Origin: Moraxella oculi
GTDB taxonomy: Bacteria > Pseudomonadota > Gammaproteobacteria > Pseudomonadales > Moraxellaceae
Direction of reading: 5' to 3'
Length of the DNA stretch: 64,000 nt
Assembly: GCF_023336735.1 (NCBI RefSeq)
Contig: NZ_JAMBAQ010000001.1
Span: 62,001 to 126,000, forward strand
This document shows, in pieces, positions 10,098 through 18,802 of this stretch (positions are counted from its first letter, which is position 1; each line of letters starts with the position of its first letter). The notes below the pieces were generated by a model, which was not told the origin of the DNA, did no database searches, and worked only from the letters and a program-made list of their open reading frames with translations. A program made the position numbers and the translations under genes.

Positions 10098-10694
10098 ATG
10101 ATTCATATTTTTTTTAAGAGGCTGTCGAATGCTGGGCGTCTGAATAGGCTGCTTGCAAGACCCATGATTCACGAACATCGCCATGAGATATTAAGTGCAT
10201 TTTGCCAACAAAAGGGCATGTCAATCCCCATGTATGGCAAGCAGAAAAATGGTAAGCCAATCATTACTAACAGTCGGCTTGCTTTTAATCAATCACATAC
10301 CGATGATGGATATGCTCTGGCATTTTCAACATCGGTGCGTAATCTTGGTGTGGATATTGAAAACTTGAATCGACGGGCAAACTTTGAGAGTTTGGCAAAG
10401 CGGTTTTTTCATGCAGATGAACAGGCTTTATGGCAACAGACTCATAAAAATCAACAATGGTGGCTTAAAATTTGGACGATTAAAGAGGCGGTGCTAAAAG
10501 CAAATGGGTTGGGCATTCGACTTCCCTTAAATGAACTGAACGCTGTGTTCATTAACGATCACCAAGGAGAGCTTTATCATCAACTCATTGGGTGCTATCG
10601 TTTTGAATGCGTGATGATTGATGGGCATGTGATGACGATTGCCTACGAGGGTGATTGGCAGCCATGGGAATTTTATCATCATGTTAATGGGTAA
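10098..10694 (+). CDS. 4'-phosphopantetheinyl transferase, Sfp/AcpT-like
   Basis: The protein transfers the phosphopantetheine arm of CoA to a carrier-protein serine. Two family signatures are clear: the Mg-binding LGVDIE (Gly-Val-Asp-x-Glu) near residue 90 and WTIKEAVLKANG (WxxKEA) near 130. At 198 residues it resembles the short Sfp/HetI/AcpT class, not AcpS. No carrier-protein, NRPS or PKS gene is nearby, so the partner is unknown. A downstream MaoC/FabG/thiolase group is fatty-acid related, but it is on the other strand and not obviously linked. The first 40 residues are less conserved, so the start is less certain than the body. Confidence 0.85.
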   Translation: MIHIFFKRLSNAGRLNRLLARPMIHEHRHEILSAFCQQKGMSIPMYGKQKNGKPIITNSRLAFNQSHTDDGYALAFSTSVRNLGVDIENLNRRANFESLAKRFFHADEQALWQQTHKNQQWWLKIWTIKEAVLKANGLGIRLPLNELNAVFINDHQGELYHQLIGCYRFECVMIDGHVMTIAYEGDWQPWEFYHHVNG

Positions 10695-10710
10695 TTTTTG
10701 CCATAAAAAT

Positions 10711-10744
10711 AGGCATCTTTTGTTGATGACTTTAAAAGACGCCT
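10711..10744 (-). terminator. Terminator for hpt (minus strand)
   Basis: An 11-position stem with one mismatch (10711-10721 with 10734-10744) lies between convergent genes. Read on the minus strand it is followed by a T-rich stretch, suiting termination after hpt. Confidence 0.5.
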
Positions 10745-10763
10745 GCATGATGCCATCAGACCA

Positions 10764-11300
10764 TCACAAACCAATCTCTCCGATGAATGGTAGATGGCGG
10801 TATTTTTGGTCATAGTCCAAGCCATAGCCAACGATGAAACGATCTTCAACCTCAAACCCTAAAAATCTCACTTCCATGTCAATTTCACGACGAGATGGCT
10901 TGCTGACTAATGTGCAAATTTCTATGGAATTAGGATTGCGAGTTTGTAGAATTTCGACTACTTTTGATAGAGTGCGACCAGAATCAATGATGTCTTCAAC
11001 AATCAAAACATCTTTACCTGCGATTTCACTGTCCAAATCCTTTAAAATCTTGACATCGCCGCTAGATATGGTTGTTTTGTTGATGTAGCTTGATACGGTC
11101 ATGAAATCCAATTCGTGCGGCTTGTCGATGGTGCGGCACAAATCTGCCATAAAAAGCACCGATCCACGAAGCAGTCCAACCAAAATCAAGTCTTTATCGC
11201 TGGCGGCGTAATGATTGTTGATGGCATCTCCCAGCTCTTTCACTTTATCAGTAATTTCATCGGCTGAGATCATAACATTTAAGGTGGACTGTGTGCTCAT
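10764..11300 (-). CDS. hpt: Hypoxanthine phosphoribosyltransferase
   Basis: This enzyme salvages hypoxanthine (and guanine) by transferring ribose-5-phosphate from PRPP, giving IMP or GMP. The PRPP-binding signature VLIVEDIIDSGRTL is intact, preceded by GLLRGSVLFMADL and followed by the FVVGYGLDYD-like FIVGYGLDYDQKYRHLPFIG end. The length of 178 residues matches the bacterial family. It is the last gene of a minus-strand run that starts with the fabG4-like gene, 58 bases after the serine hydrolase. Confidence 0.94.
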   Translation of the reverse strand: MSTQSTLNVMISADEITDKVKELGDAINNHYAASDKDLILVGLLRGSVLFMADLCRTIDKPHELDFMTVSSYINKTTISSGDVKILKDLDSEIAGKDVLIVEDIIDSGRTLSKVVEILQTRNPNSIEICTLVSKPSRREIDMEVRFLGFEVEDRFIVGYGLDYDQKYRHLPFIGEIGL

Positions 11301-11358
11301 GATGCGTCTTATTTAAAAAAATGGCTATTGTAATGTATTGCGATGAGATTGGCAAGTT

Positions 11359-12615
11359 TTATTCAAAAGCACCTGACAGCACCATCTCGGACAAAGCAAA
11401 CTGACGAACATCATTAAGCATGGTGGTGTCAAAGTTGTGAATGAATGCAAATGACAGATGACGGTCTGGATCGCAAAACGCCACTGAGCCATTATAGCCC
11501 ATATGACCATAAGCGTTTGGGGTGTTTTGCAGGCTAAATAGGCGATGAAACCCTGTTCGCCAACGCATGTTGGCAGGCATGACGGCATCAAAACCATCAA
11601 CTTGAATGCGACGCAAGTCATTCATCACATTGGGATTGATCAGCACTTGCTCTTGCCATACGCCACCATTGGCATGCATGGCATACATACAAGCCAATGC
11701 TTGTGCGGTCGACACGCCATTGGCCGCAGGAATCTTAGCAGTCATGACTGCTTGGCTATAATACTCCACGCCATCACGACCATTGGGCATCAAAGCGTTT
11801 TTGTAGTTTGTCAGGTTCATCTTAGAGGTATCAAAATATAGGCGATTGATATTTGCGGTGGTGATATCGGTATCTTTGAGTGCATTTTTCCATAGGGCGG
11901 TGGTGGGTAAATTGGCTAATGTCTTGAGTATTTCGGGCGTGTCAGGCTTTAAAGTGGGCTTGCGTTTGTTGTTGGGCATGCCATTAAAATATCGAACAGG
12001 TCTTGCGACTTGATGGCATTTTTCGCTAGGCAATTCATAAAACATCTGACCCATCAGACCTAAGGGTTTGGCAAGATGACAATCAAGCACCATCTGCAAG
12101 CTTTCATCTGTTACTCTCTCTATCACATGACCGATGATCCAACCAGAGACGAGCGCACTGTATGCACTGGCATAGCCATGAATTTCTTGACCTTTTGGGG
12201 TATCTGTGGTCATGTTCGCCACCAAATCCCCCATGATTTGCCAATCGGTCAAATCATCAATCGATTGCGTTAAAGTTGTGATGTTAAACAATCCTGATGT
12301 GTGAGTTAGGACATGCCTTAGGGTGATGTTGTGTTTGCCGTTATTGGCGAAAGCTTTCCAATAATGACCAATCGGTTTATCATAATCTAAGATGCCTTTT
12401 GACACCAGTATTGCCACCAAAGTGGCCATCACCCCCTTGCCAATAGAAAAATTGACTGACAGTGTCCTACCAGACCAAGCTAAGTCGGAGGTGGCATTGC
12501 CAATGGCGGTATTAACTGTCTGTTTTCCATCTTTATAGATGACCAAGGCACCGCCTGCAACAGAGTCGTCAAATTGTAGCTGTTCTAGCACTGTGTGAAA
12601 ATCTTGCCAAGCCAT
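11359..12615 (-). CDS. Serine hydrolase, class C beta-lactamase/EstB-like family
   Basis: This is a member of the beta-lactamase-fold family (PF00144) of about 418 residues. The SxxK nucleophile motif is SIGK (S57 and K60 from the chosen start), followed by the family HVLTHTSGL segment, a YSAL (YxN-like) motif, and a C-terminal GHMGYNGS that replaces KTG. Such proteins are usually esterases or transacylases, not true beta-lactamases, and no signal peptide is seen, so a cytoplasmic esterase is likely. I prefer the ATG at 12615, which has AAGG upstream; an ATG at 12687, only 9 bases after the preceding gene's stop, would add 24 residues without a ribosome-binding site. Position behind a MaoC hydratase and a ketoacyl reductase suggests a role in acyl-ester metabolism, but this is inference. 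Confidence 0.85.
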   Translation of the reverse strand: MAWQDFHTVLEQLQFDDSVAGGALVIYKDGKQTVNTAIGNATSDLAWSGRTLSVNFSIGKGVMATLVAILVSKGILDYDKPIGHYWKAFANNGKHNITLRHVLTHTSGLFNITTLTQSIDDLTDWQIMGDLVANMTTDTPKGQEIHGYASAYSALVSGWIIGHVIERVTDESLQMVLDCHLAKPLGLMGQMFYELPSEKCHQVARPVRYFNGMPNNKRKPTLKPDTPEILKTLANLPTTALWKNALKDTDITTANINRLYFDTSKMNLTNYKNALMPNGRDGVEYYSQAVMTAKIPAANGVSTAQALACMYAMHANGGVWQEQVLINPNVMNDLRRIQVDGFDAVMPANMRWRTGFHRLFSLQNTPNAYGHMGYNGSVAFCDPDRHLSFAFIHNFDTTMLNDVRQFALSEMVLSGAFE

Positions 12616-12696
12616 TGCGTTGCCTTTTTTGTTATTAAACAGTGTGTCATAAATGCTGAAAATCAATTCGGTTTTTTTATGGTTCATGCGATCAGA

Positions 12697-13572
12697 TCAC
12701 ATGAAGGTAATGCGACCTTGTAGATGTGGCTTGTTTGTGCCAGCAGCATACAGTGCAAAACTGCGACCACCTTCTTCTTGGCGTGCCACAAAATCAATCT
12801 TTGATGGCAAAAAAATCGGTGTCTTAAATGAGACATCTACTCGATAAGATTTGGGCAAATCGTGAAATTGAGCAATGCTTGCTGCTTTTGACCACATGCC
12901 ATGTGCAATCGCCCTAGGAAAGCCAAAAGCACGAGCGGATAAGGGGTGTAGGTGAATCAGATTAAAATCCCCAGAGATGAACGCATATCGGCGACCGATA
13001 TCCTCTGGAATGTTAATCAATTCGGCCCAGCCATTATCATCTGGTTCAAGGCGTGGGACGGGATCTTCAGCCTTCCTTACTTTAGGTTCGCTGACTTTCT
13101 TTTTTTGACGAGACAGATAGGTGGAGACGCCTTCCCAAACCAATTCTCCATCAATGCTGGCGGTGGTGATGAAATCAAACTGTTGACCTTTATCATGAGA
13201 TCGCAGATTTGATAGGCGTACTGAAAGCGTTACCGACTCACTGTCATAGATGATGCGATGCTGTGTTACGCTGTTTTCAAGATGTACAAGACCTAGCATT
13301 GCAAAAGGAAAGTCGGGTTTTGCCATCATGTTCATCTGTAAGGTTTGAGACAGTACGGCATAATAAGTAGGGGGTATGCGACCATCATTAATGAAGCCAC
13401 ATATTTTGCGATACTCTCTTAGATTGTGCTCATCAATCGCAAGATGATCCACTTGATACACAGAATTTGGCAACTCATTCGCCTTATTGTCTCCAATAGG
13501 AATGAGGCTTTTGATGACATTGGCATAAGTGGTGTGCATTTTTGGCAATTCTTTAAAATGTTGTTCTGCCAT
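12697..13572 (-). CDS. MaoC-like (R)-specific hydratase/dehydratase, double hotdog
   Basis: This 291-residue protein has an N-terminal degenerate hotdog half and a C-terminal half with the hydratase signature: RYAFISGDFNLIHLHP supplies the Asp...His catalytic pair and is followed by AFGFPRAIAHGMWS. Such enzymes interconvert (R)-3-hydroxyacyl and trans-2-enoyl thioesters. The layout FabG4-type reductase, MaoC hydratase, then divergent thiolase matches the mycobacterial fabG4/htdX/fadA2 arrangement, so HtdX is the closest described analogue. It lies 42 bases downstream of the reductase and is almost certainly co-transcribed with it. Confidence 0.88.
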   Translation of the reverse strand: MAEQHFKELPKMHTTYANVIKSLIPIGDNKANELPNSVYQVDHLAIDEHNLREYRKICGFINDGRIPPTYYAVLSQTLQMNMMAKPDFPFAMLGLVHLENSVTQHRIIYDSESVTLSVRLSNLRSHDKGQQFDFITTASIDGELVWEGVSTYLSRQKKKVSEPKVRKAEDPVPRLEPDDNGWAELINIPEDIGRRYAFISGDFNLIHLHPLSARAFGFPRAIAHGMWSKAASIAQFHDLPKSYRVDVSFKTPIFLPSKIDFVARQEEGGRSFALYAAGTNKPHLQGRITFM

Positions 13573-13614
13573 ACGATACCTATATGATTTGTTAATGAAA
13601 TGTGATGCTGATTG

Positions 13615-14976
13615 CTATGCGCCGAGTAAGCTTTGACCGCAGACTCGCACAACATTCCCATTAAGACCACCAGCTTTAATGGATAATAACCAAGAGATGG
13701 TCTCTGCCACATCAATGGGTCTACCACCTTGGCTCATTGAGTTCATGCGTCTTCCAGCTTCTCTGACGGCAAATGGAATTTGATCTGTCATTTTGGTTTC
13801 GATAAAACCTGGTGCGACTGCATTAATGGTTCGATGAGTGTCCAAAAAAGATTTGGCAGTGGCTTCTACCAACCCAATCACGCCCGCTTTACTCATGGCA
13901 TAATTGGTCTGACCTAAATTGCCTGCAATGCCAGAGATTGATGAAACGCATACAATGCGTGCTGTGTCGCTTAATCCGTCGTGCTTGATTAAATGGTCGT
14001 TAATGGTGTGAATGGCTTTTAAGTTAATGCTCATCACCGCATTCCACTTGTCCTCAGTCATGTTTGCCAGCGTCTTATCACGAGTAATCCCAGCATTATG
14101 CACGATGCCATCAAGTGTGCCACAGGCGTTGATGATTTGCTCGGCGGCATCATTTTGAGTGATGTCTAAGGGTAGGGCATGTCCACCCAAATCACCAGCG
14201 ACTTTTTGTAGTTCTGCCAAATTTTGTGGCACATCTAAGCAATATAAAATGGCACCATCACGAGCCAAGACTTTTGCGACTGCAGCACCGATGCCACGAG
14301 CAGCACCAGTAACCAAAATTTTTCGTCCTTGTAGCGGTTTGGCGTAGTCAAAGTCCGTTGATTCAAGTTCTTTGGCTTTTTTAATGGTGATGGGTTGACC
14401 TGAAATATAAGCAGATTTGGCAGATAAGAAGAATCTTAACGCATGCTCAAGATGGGACTCGGCACCAACTTGTGTGTATAGTATGTTGGCAGTGATGCCT
14501 CTTTTAAATTCCTTGGCCACAGATTTGATGAAGCCTAATAAAGCACGCTGTGCCAATGCAAAGCCAATGTCATCACCTGTGCAGCATTCAGGGCGTGCGA
14601 TGATGAGAATGCGACCAGATGACTTCATGCGACGAGCAAGTTTGTGGAAAAATTCATACACCGCTTTAAGACCGTCGACATCTTTGATGTTGGTGGCGTC
14701 AAAAATCGCAACTTTAAATTTGGCGTGATCATCTGCCAATCTTGTTTTCAAATGCTCAACGGTGGTGATTTTTGCATCCAGATCATTCAGTAATCCTTGC
14801 ACCGCATTGAGCACCGTGCCATCATCGTCAGCTGCCCAGCCTAAAGCCACTTCGCCACGAATCACTGGCTGACCCAATTCATAACGATCAAGATTGATGG
14901 GCATTGGCAAGCCTAGGTTTTTAGCGACTTTTTTACCGATTGTAGATTGTACCAATTCACCGTAACGGTCACTCAT
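13615..14976 (-). CDS. High-molecular-weight 3-oxoacyl-thioester reductase, FabG4-like
   Basis: An NAD(P)-dependent short-chain dehydrogenase reducing 3-oxoacyl-CoA or -ACP. At 453 residues it is about twice ordinary FabG: the first roughly 200 residues form a degenerate Rossmann/flavodoxin-like domain, and the second half holds VTGAARGIGAAVAK (cofactor loop), the HNAG motif and NYAMSKAGV (YxxxK). This architecture matches M. tuberculosis FabG4. The start at 14976 has AGGA eight bases upstream; the frame stays open to 15045 without a better start. It heads a minus-strand operon with the MaoC protein, the serine hydrolase and hpt. Confidence 0.9.
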   Translation of the reverse strand: MSDRYGELVQSTIGKKVAKNLGLPMPINLDRYELGQPVIRGEVALGWAADDDGTVLNAVQGLLNDLDAKITTVEHLKTRLADDHAKFKVAIFDATNIKDVDGLKAVYEFFHKLARRMKSSGRILIIARPECCTGDDIGFALAQRALLGFIKSVAKEFKRGITANILYTQVGAESHLEHALRFFLSAKSAYISGQPITIKKAKELESTDFDYAKPLQGRKILVTGAARGIGAAVAKVLARDGAILYCLDVPQNLAELQKVAGDLGGHALPLDITQNDAAEQIINACGTLDGIVHNAGITRDKTLANMTEDKWNAVMSINLKAIHTINDHLIKHDGLSDTARIVCVSSISGIAGNLGQTNYAMSKAGVIGLVEATAKSFLDTHRTINAVAPGFIETKMTDQIPFAVREAGRRMNSMSQGGRPIDVAETISWLLSIKAGGLNGNVVRVCGQSLLGA

Positions 14977-15226
14977 GATTGTATCCTTTTTTGGTGTTTT
15001 TAATTGAAAAATTTGAATGATTGGATAATAATGACATTCTAACATAAAAAATCCGTGTTACCATGCGTTTGTCGTAGTTTTTATGGGCAGATGGTGGATT
15101 AAATTGTGTATTTCCTCCACATTTTTGTTACAAAAGACATCATTTTTGGTGTTTTTCGTCAAATAATGCTAAGCTAACGACCAATCAATCAAAAAACTAC
15201 CGGTAGCTAATACCCAAGGAGAATTC
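14977..15226. promoter_or_regulatory. Divergent control region between fabG4-like gene and thiolase
   Basis: This 250-bp gap must hold both promoters. It contains the palindrome TTTTGTTACAAAA (15123-15135) and a second perfect 10-bp palindrome CTACCGGTAG about 30 bases before the thiolase ATG, followed by a good ribosome-binding site (AAGGAGAATTC). Both palindromes are candidate operators for a fatty-acid or acyl-CoA-responsive repressor, but no such regulator gene is adjacent. Confidence 0.4.
15123..15135. promoter_or_regulatory. 13-bp palindrome TTTTGTTACAAAA (copy 2)
   Basis: Identical to the palindrome at 7085-7097. Here it is roughly midway between two divergent starts, a usual place for an operator controlling both. 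Confidence 0.35.
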
Positions 15227-16510
15227 ATGAGTATTAAAAAAGTTGCCATTTTGGGCGGTAATCGCATTCCTTTTGCTCGCTCTAATGGTGTGTATGCAGA
15301 TGCCAGTAATGGCGACATGCTTAGTGCTGCACTTGATGGCTTGGTAATGCGTTACCAGCTTGCTGATAAAGAAATTGGCGAGGTGGTGGCAGGCACGGTA
15401 CTCAAGCACAGCCGTGATCTTAATTTGACTCGTGAAGCTGTGCTAAACACACAGCTTAGTGCGACGACGCCAGCCTATGACATCTCGCAGGCGTGCGGCA
15501 CAGGACTACAAGCAGCTTTGGCGGTAGCGAACAAAATTGCTTTGGGAGTTATCGATAGCGGCATTGCAGGTGGTACAGACACCACTTCGGATGCTCCGAT
15601 TGCTTTGGGGGAGGGTATTAGAAAGCCATTGTTGCGACTTAATAACGCCAGGGATATCAAAGCAAAACTGACTGCTTTGAGTACCATCAATCCAAAAAAA
15701 TTGTTGTCGTTGCCTAAAAACAGTGAGCCTCGCACACGCCTATCCATGGGTGAGCATCAAGCCATCACTGCCTTAGAGTGGGGCATCACTCGTGCCGACC
15801 AAGACGCGCTTGCTTATGCCAGCCATCAAAACTTGGCTCGTGCTTATGAGGAGGGTTTTTTTGATGATTTGATTACTCCTTACAAAGGACTTGATCGTGA
15901 TAATACTTTACGTACTGATGCCACGCTTGAAAAACTTGCTACTTTAAAGCCAGTATTTGGCAAAAAAAACGCCAACCCTACGATGACCGCTGCCAACTCA
16001 ACACCATTGACTGATGGTGCGTCATGCGTGCTACTATCGAGTGAGGAGTGGGCAGAGCAACATGGCTATGAACCGTTGGCGTATTTGACCCATCAGCAAA
16101 CTGCTGCAGTGGATTTTATTGGTAAGCAGGGGATTACTGAGGGCTTACTCATGGCACCTGCCTATGCAGTACCAAAGATGCTAAAAAGAGCAGGGCTGAC
16201 ATTGCAAGATTTTGATTTTTATGAAATTCATGAGGCTTTTGCATCGCAAGTTTTATCCACTTTGGCTGCTTGGGAAGATGAAAAATTCTGCCAAACTCGC
16301 CTAGGGCTGGACGCACCGTTGGGGTCAATAGATTTGTCAAAACTTAATGTCAATGGTTCAAGTCTTGCTGCAGGTCATCCATTTGCCGCTACTGGTGGCC
16401 GCATTCTTGCTACTGCTGCCAAACTTTTGGCACAAAAAGGTTCAGGGCGTGCTCTCATTTCGATTTGTGCGGCAGGTGGTCAGGGTGTTACTTGTATTTT
16501 GGAGCGTTAA
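15227..16510 (+). CDS. Acetyl-CoA C-acyltransferase (thiolase), FadI/FadA2-like
   Basis: The 427-residue thiolase cleaves or forms 3-ketoacyl-CoA. The nucleophilic cysteine is C90 in ISQACGTG, the active-site His is in EIHEAFASQ and in GHPFAATG (H384), and the second cysteine is C414 in SICAAGGQG. All catalytic residues are intact. A strong ribosome-binding site precedes the ATG. It is transcribed divergently from the FabG4/MaoC operon, an arrangement that suggests a shared cycle on acyl-CoA: thiolase, ketoreductase and hydratase. Whether the pathway runs in the degradative or synthetic direction cannot be told; no acyl-CoA dehydrogenase or enoyl reductase is in the window. Confidence 0.92.
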   Translation: MSIKKVAILGGNRIPFARSNGVYADASNGDMLSAALDGLVMRYQLADKEIGEVVAGTVLKHSRDLNLTREAVLNTQLSATTPAYDISQACGTGLQAALAVANKIALGVIDSGIAGGTDTTSDAPIALGEGIRKPLLRLNNARDIKAKLTALSTINPKKLLSLPKNSEPRTRLSMGEHQAITALEWGITRADQDALAYASHQNLARAYEEGFFDDLITPYKGLDRDNTLRTDATLEKLATLKPVFGKKNANPTMTAANSTPLTDGASCVLLSSEEWAEQHGYEPLAYLTHQQTAAVDFIGKQGITEGLLMAPAYAVPKMLKRAGLTLQDFDFYEIHEAFASQVLSTLAAWEDEKFCQTRLGLDAPLGSIDLSKLNVNGSSLAAGHPFAATGGRILATAAKLLAQKGSGRALISICAAGGQGVTCILER

Positions 16511-16846
16511 TCGTTAATGGCTGCTAATATGGTAATGATGAGAAAAGTATTTGCCTGTCCTTTACATAAAAAATATTGGCTGATCATTGCCATATCTGGC
16601 CACACACCGATGACTGACAAGCACATCAAAAAGGAGCATTTTGGTCGGATTTTAATGAATGTGTCAGTGCATTCAAGATAATATACTAAGAATGATACTT
16701 CCTAGTAATATTGTATGTATTTTGTTAATTTTTTGCTTTACATTTGTACATTTTTTCGGTATGTTATCAAATCATCGCATCATCAATGTGTGTTTATGAG
16801 TGATGTGTAGGTGATGTTCTTATTATAGGTTGTAGGAAGACTGCTC
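16511..16846 (+). promoter_or_regulatory. Leader region of cstA with candidate promoter
   Basis: This 336-bp gap has a candidate promoter TTTACA (16737-16742), 17-bp spacer, TATGTT (16760-16765). The sequence TACATTTGTACATT (16739-16752), containing the inverted repeat TACA-TT-TGTA, overlaps the -35 and recurs before the fadL-type gene. A 54-codon frame at 16517-16681 has no ribosome-binding site and is not called as a gene. Confidence 0.4.
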
Positions 16847-18385
16847 ATGTTATGGTTCTTTTTCTGTGTTGTCGTTTTGCTTGTCGGCTACTTTGTGTAT
16901 GGCAAGGTTGTTGAAAAAATTTTCGTCATCAATCCAAATCGAGACACGCCTGCATACACGATGAGTGATGGTGTGGACTATGTGCCGATGTCAAAAGGCA
17001 AGATTTGGCTCATTCAACTGCTTAATATCGCAGGCACAGGACCGATTTTTGGTCCAATTTTAGGTGCGTTATACGGTCCTGTTGCCATGTTGTGGATTGT
17101 CGTTGGTTGTATTTTTGCTGGTGCGGTGCATGACTATATGTGCGGCATGCTGTCTGTGCGTAATAGCGGTGCCAGCATGCCTTATCTGACGGGTAAGTAT
17201 TTGGGTGTGTTGCCAAAGCATTTTATTAACATCTTGGCGGTGGTTCTGCTTGTGCTGGTGGGGGTGGTATTCGTCGCCAGTCCAGCTCAACTACTTAGCT
17301 CAATTACCATGGATGCCTTTGGTACAAAGACAACAAATGTTGCCAGTGGTACTGTCTTTGGTATGACTAAAGAGGGCGTCATTATCATATGGACGACCAT
17401 CATTTTTGCGTACTATATCATCGCCACCTTGTTGCCGATTGACAAGATTATTGGGCGTATTTATCCAATTTTTGGTGGGTTGTTGTTATTCATGTCATTG
17501 GGCATGACTTATGGTTTGGTCATGAATGAGCTGGGCAGTGCTCAAAGTTATTTTTATGGCAGTATGGGCGGTTTATCTGTTGAGTCATTCTTTCAAAATT
17601 TACAACCAAAAGGCGATTTGCCGATTTGGCCATTGCTCTTATTAACCATCACTTGCGGTGCGTTATCAGGCTTTCACGCCACTCAAACACCATTGATGGC
17701 AAGATGTGCCATGAATGAATCAGAAGGTCGCTTCATTTTTTATGGTGCGATGATTGCTGAAGGCATCATTGCCTTGATTTGGTGTACTGTTGGTCTGTCA
17801 TTTTATCCAGATTTGGTATCGCTACAAGAAGCCATTGTGGCAGGTTCGCCATCAAAAGTTGTGTATGACAGCTCGATTGCCTATTTGGGGGCAATTGGGG
17901 GAGTTTTTGCTGTGCTTGGTGTTGTGGTGTTGCCAATCACATCAGGTGATACGGCTTTTCGTGCAGCACGCTTGATTGTGGCAGAGTTTTTGAATGTTGA
18001 GCAGCGTACTTTAATAAAGCGTCTATGGATTGCCATACCGCTATTTGTGATTGGTTTTATTGTTTCAAAGGTTGATTTCCAAATCTTATGGCGTTATTTT
18101 AGTTGGGCAAACCAAACCGTTGCTGTGGTCATGCTATGGACGGCGGCAGGCTATCTGTATCGCTATCATAAATTTCATTGGATTTGTACCATTCCTGCCG
18201 TAGTGATGACAGCAGCTTGTGCGACTTTCTTAGCTTATAACAAAATTGGTTTTGAGCTTGATTATACGCTATCGCTGTATGTCGGTGCGGCATTAACCGC
18301 CATCATTACCATTGCTTTTTTCTTGTTCGTTAAGCGTGAAAGCATCGCAGGTGATCCAGAAGCATTAACAAATGCCAAGGGTTAA
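16847..18385 (+). CDS. cstA: CstA family carbon-starvation/peptide or pyruvate transporter (short form)
   Basis: This polytopic membrane protein of 512 residues is clearly CstA-like at its N-terminus: YFVYGKVVEKIF, a DGVDYVPM segment, AGTGPIFGPILGA and AGAVHDYMCGMLSVRNSGAS match the conserved CstA core. E. coli CstA is about 700 residues; this is the shorter class that ends after the core membrane helices. Members have been linked to peptide and pyruvate uptake under carbon limitation, and the substrate here is unknown. It is monocistronic, with an upstream promoter region and a strong downstream terminator. Confidence 0.88.
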   Translation: MLWFFFCVVVLLVGYFVYGKVVEKIFVINPNRDTPAYTMSDGVDYVPMSKGKIWLIQLLNIAGTGPIFGPILGALYGPVAMLWIVVGCIFAGAVHDYMCGMLSVRNSGASMPYLTGKYLGVLPKHFINILAVVLLVLVGVVFVASPAQLLSSITMDAFGTKTTNVASGTVFGMTKEGVIIIWTTIIFAYYIIATLLPIDKIIGRIYPIFGGLLLFMSLGMTYGLVMNELGSAQSYFYGSMGGLSVESFFQNLQPKGDLPIWPLLLLTITCGALSGFHATQTPLMARCAMNESEGRFIFYGAMIAEGIIALIWCTVGLSFYPDLVSLQEAIVAGSPSKVVYDSSIAYLGAIGGVFAVLGVVVLPITSGDTAFRAARLIVAEFLNVEQRTLIKRLWIAIPLFVIGFIVSKVDFQILWRYFSWANQTVAVVMLWTAAGYLYRYHKFHWICTIPAVVMTAACATFLAYNKIGFELDYTLSLYVGAALTAIITIAFFLFVKRESIAGDPEALTNAKG

Positions 18386-18399
18386 CCTTAGCTTAGATT

Positions 18400-18430
18400 A
18401 AAATGCGAGCCTGTCTGGGTTCGCATTTTT
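18400..18430 (+). terminator. Intrinsic terminator after cstA
   Basis: A 12-bp stem (18400-18411 with 18418-18429, one G-U pair) closes a 6-nt loop and runs into a T tract. It lies 15 bases after the cstA stop and before convergent tusE. Confidence 0.85.
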
Positions 18431-18469
18431 TATGAGTGCTAATTTTGTGGGTGATGCTAAAATGGGGCA

Positions 18470-18802
18470 TTATAAGCAATTGGCAGGCTTGGGAAGACCT
18501 GCAATGCGATTGACATGGCGTGCGACCAAGCCTGTCTGGAACAGCTGTTGGAGTTTGGTATTGTCAATGTCATCATCTGGTAGAGTTTGTTTTAGGTGTT
18601 TGATGAGTGGGCGTGTCGTGGGACTGTGGTGATATTTATCAAAAAAATCACGCACCGCATCTAAAATGCGATAATGTATCTCATCAAGCGTTATGCCCAA
18701 ATCATTCGCCAAAATCTGTGCTGCTTGTGGTGTCCAAAGTGTGTGGTCTTCAAGATGACCATCTTTATCAAGCGTCAAATCATTTGGGTCTATCATCATC
18801 AA
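18470..18802 (-). CDS. tusE: Sulfur relay protein TusE/DsrC family
   Basis: TusE accepts persulfide sulfur from the TusBCD complex and passes it to MnmA for 2-thiouridine at tRNA position 34. The 110-residue protein shows the family core (DGHLEDHTLWTPQAAQILA, VRDFFDKYHHSP, TRPLIKHL) and the invariant C-terminal IAGLPKPANCL with the reactive cysteine second to last (C109). The gene start overlaps the tusC end by 4 bases, showing translational coupling. Three consecutive ATGs make the exact start uncertain by one or two residues. Confidence 0.92.
   Translation of the reverse strand: MMMIDPNDLTLDKDGHLEDHTLWTPQAAQILANDLGITLDEIHYRILDAVRDFFDKYHHSPTTRPLIKHLKQTLPDDDIDNTKLQQLFQTGLVARHVNRIAGLPKPANCL

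Noticed and set aside
11359-12615. Reading the serine hydrolase as an antibiotic-resistance beta-lactamase
   Set aside because: No signal peptide, KTG replaced by GHMGYNG, and operon context with lipid enzymes point to an esterase-type protein.
16517-16681. 54-codon frame just after the thiolase gene
   Set aside because: No ribosome-binding site, no family resemblance and it lies in an otherwise regulatory gap; kept out of the gene list.
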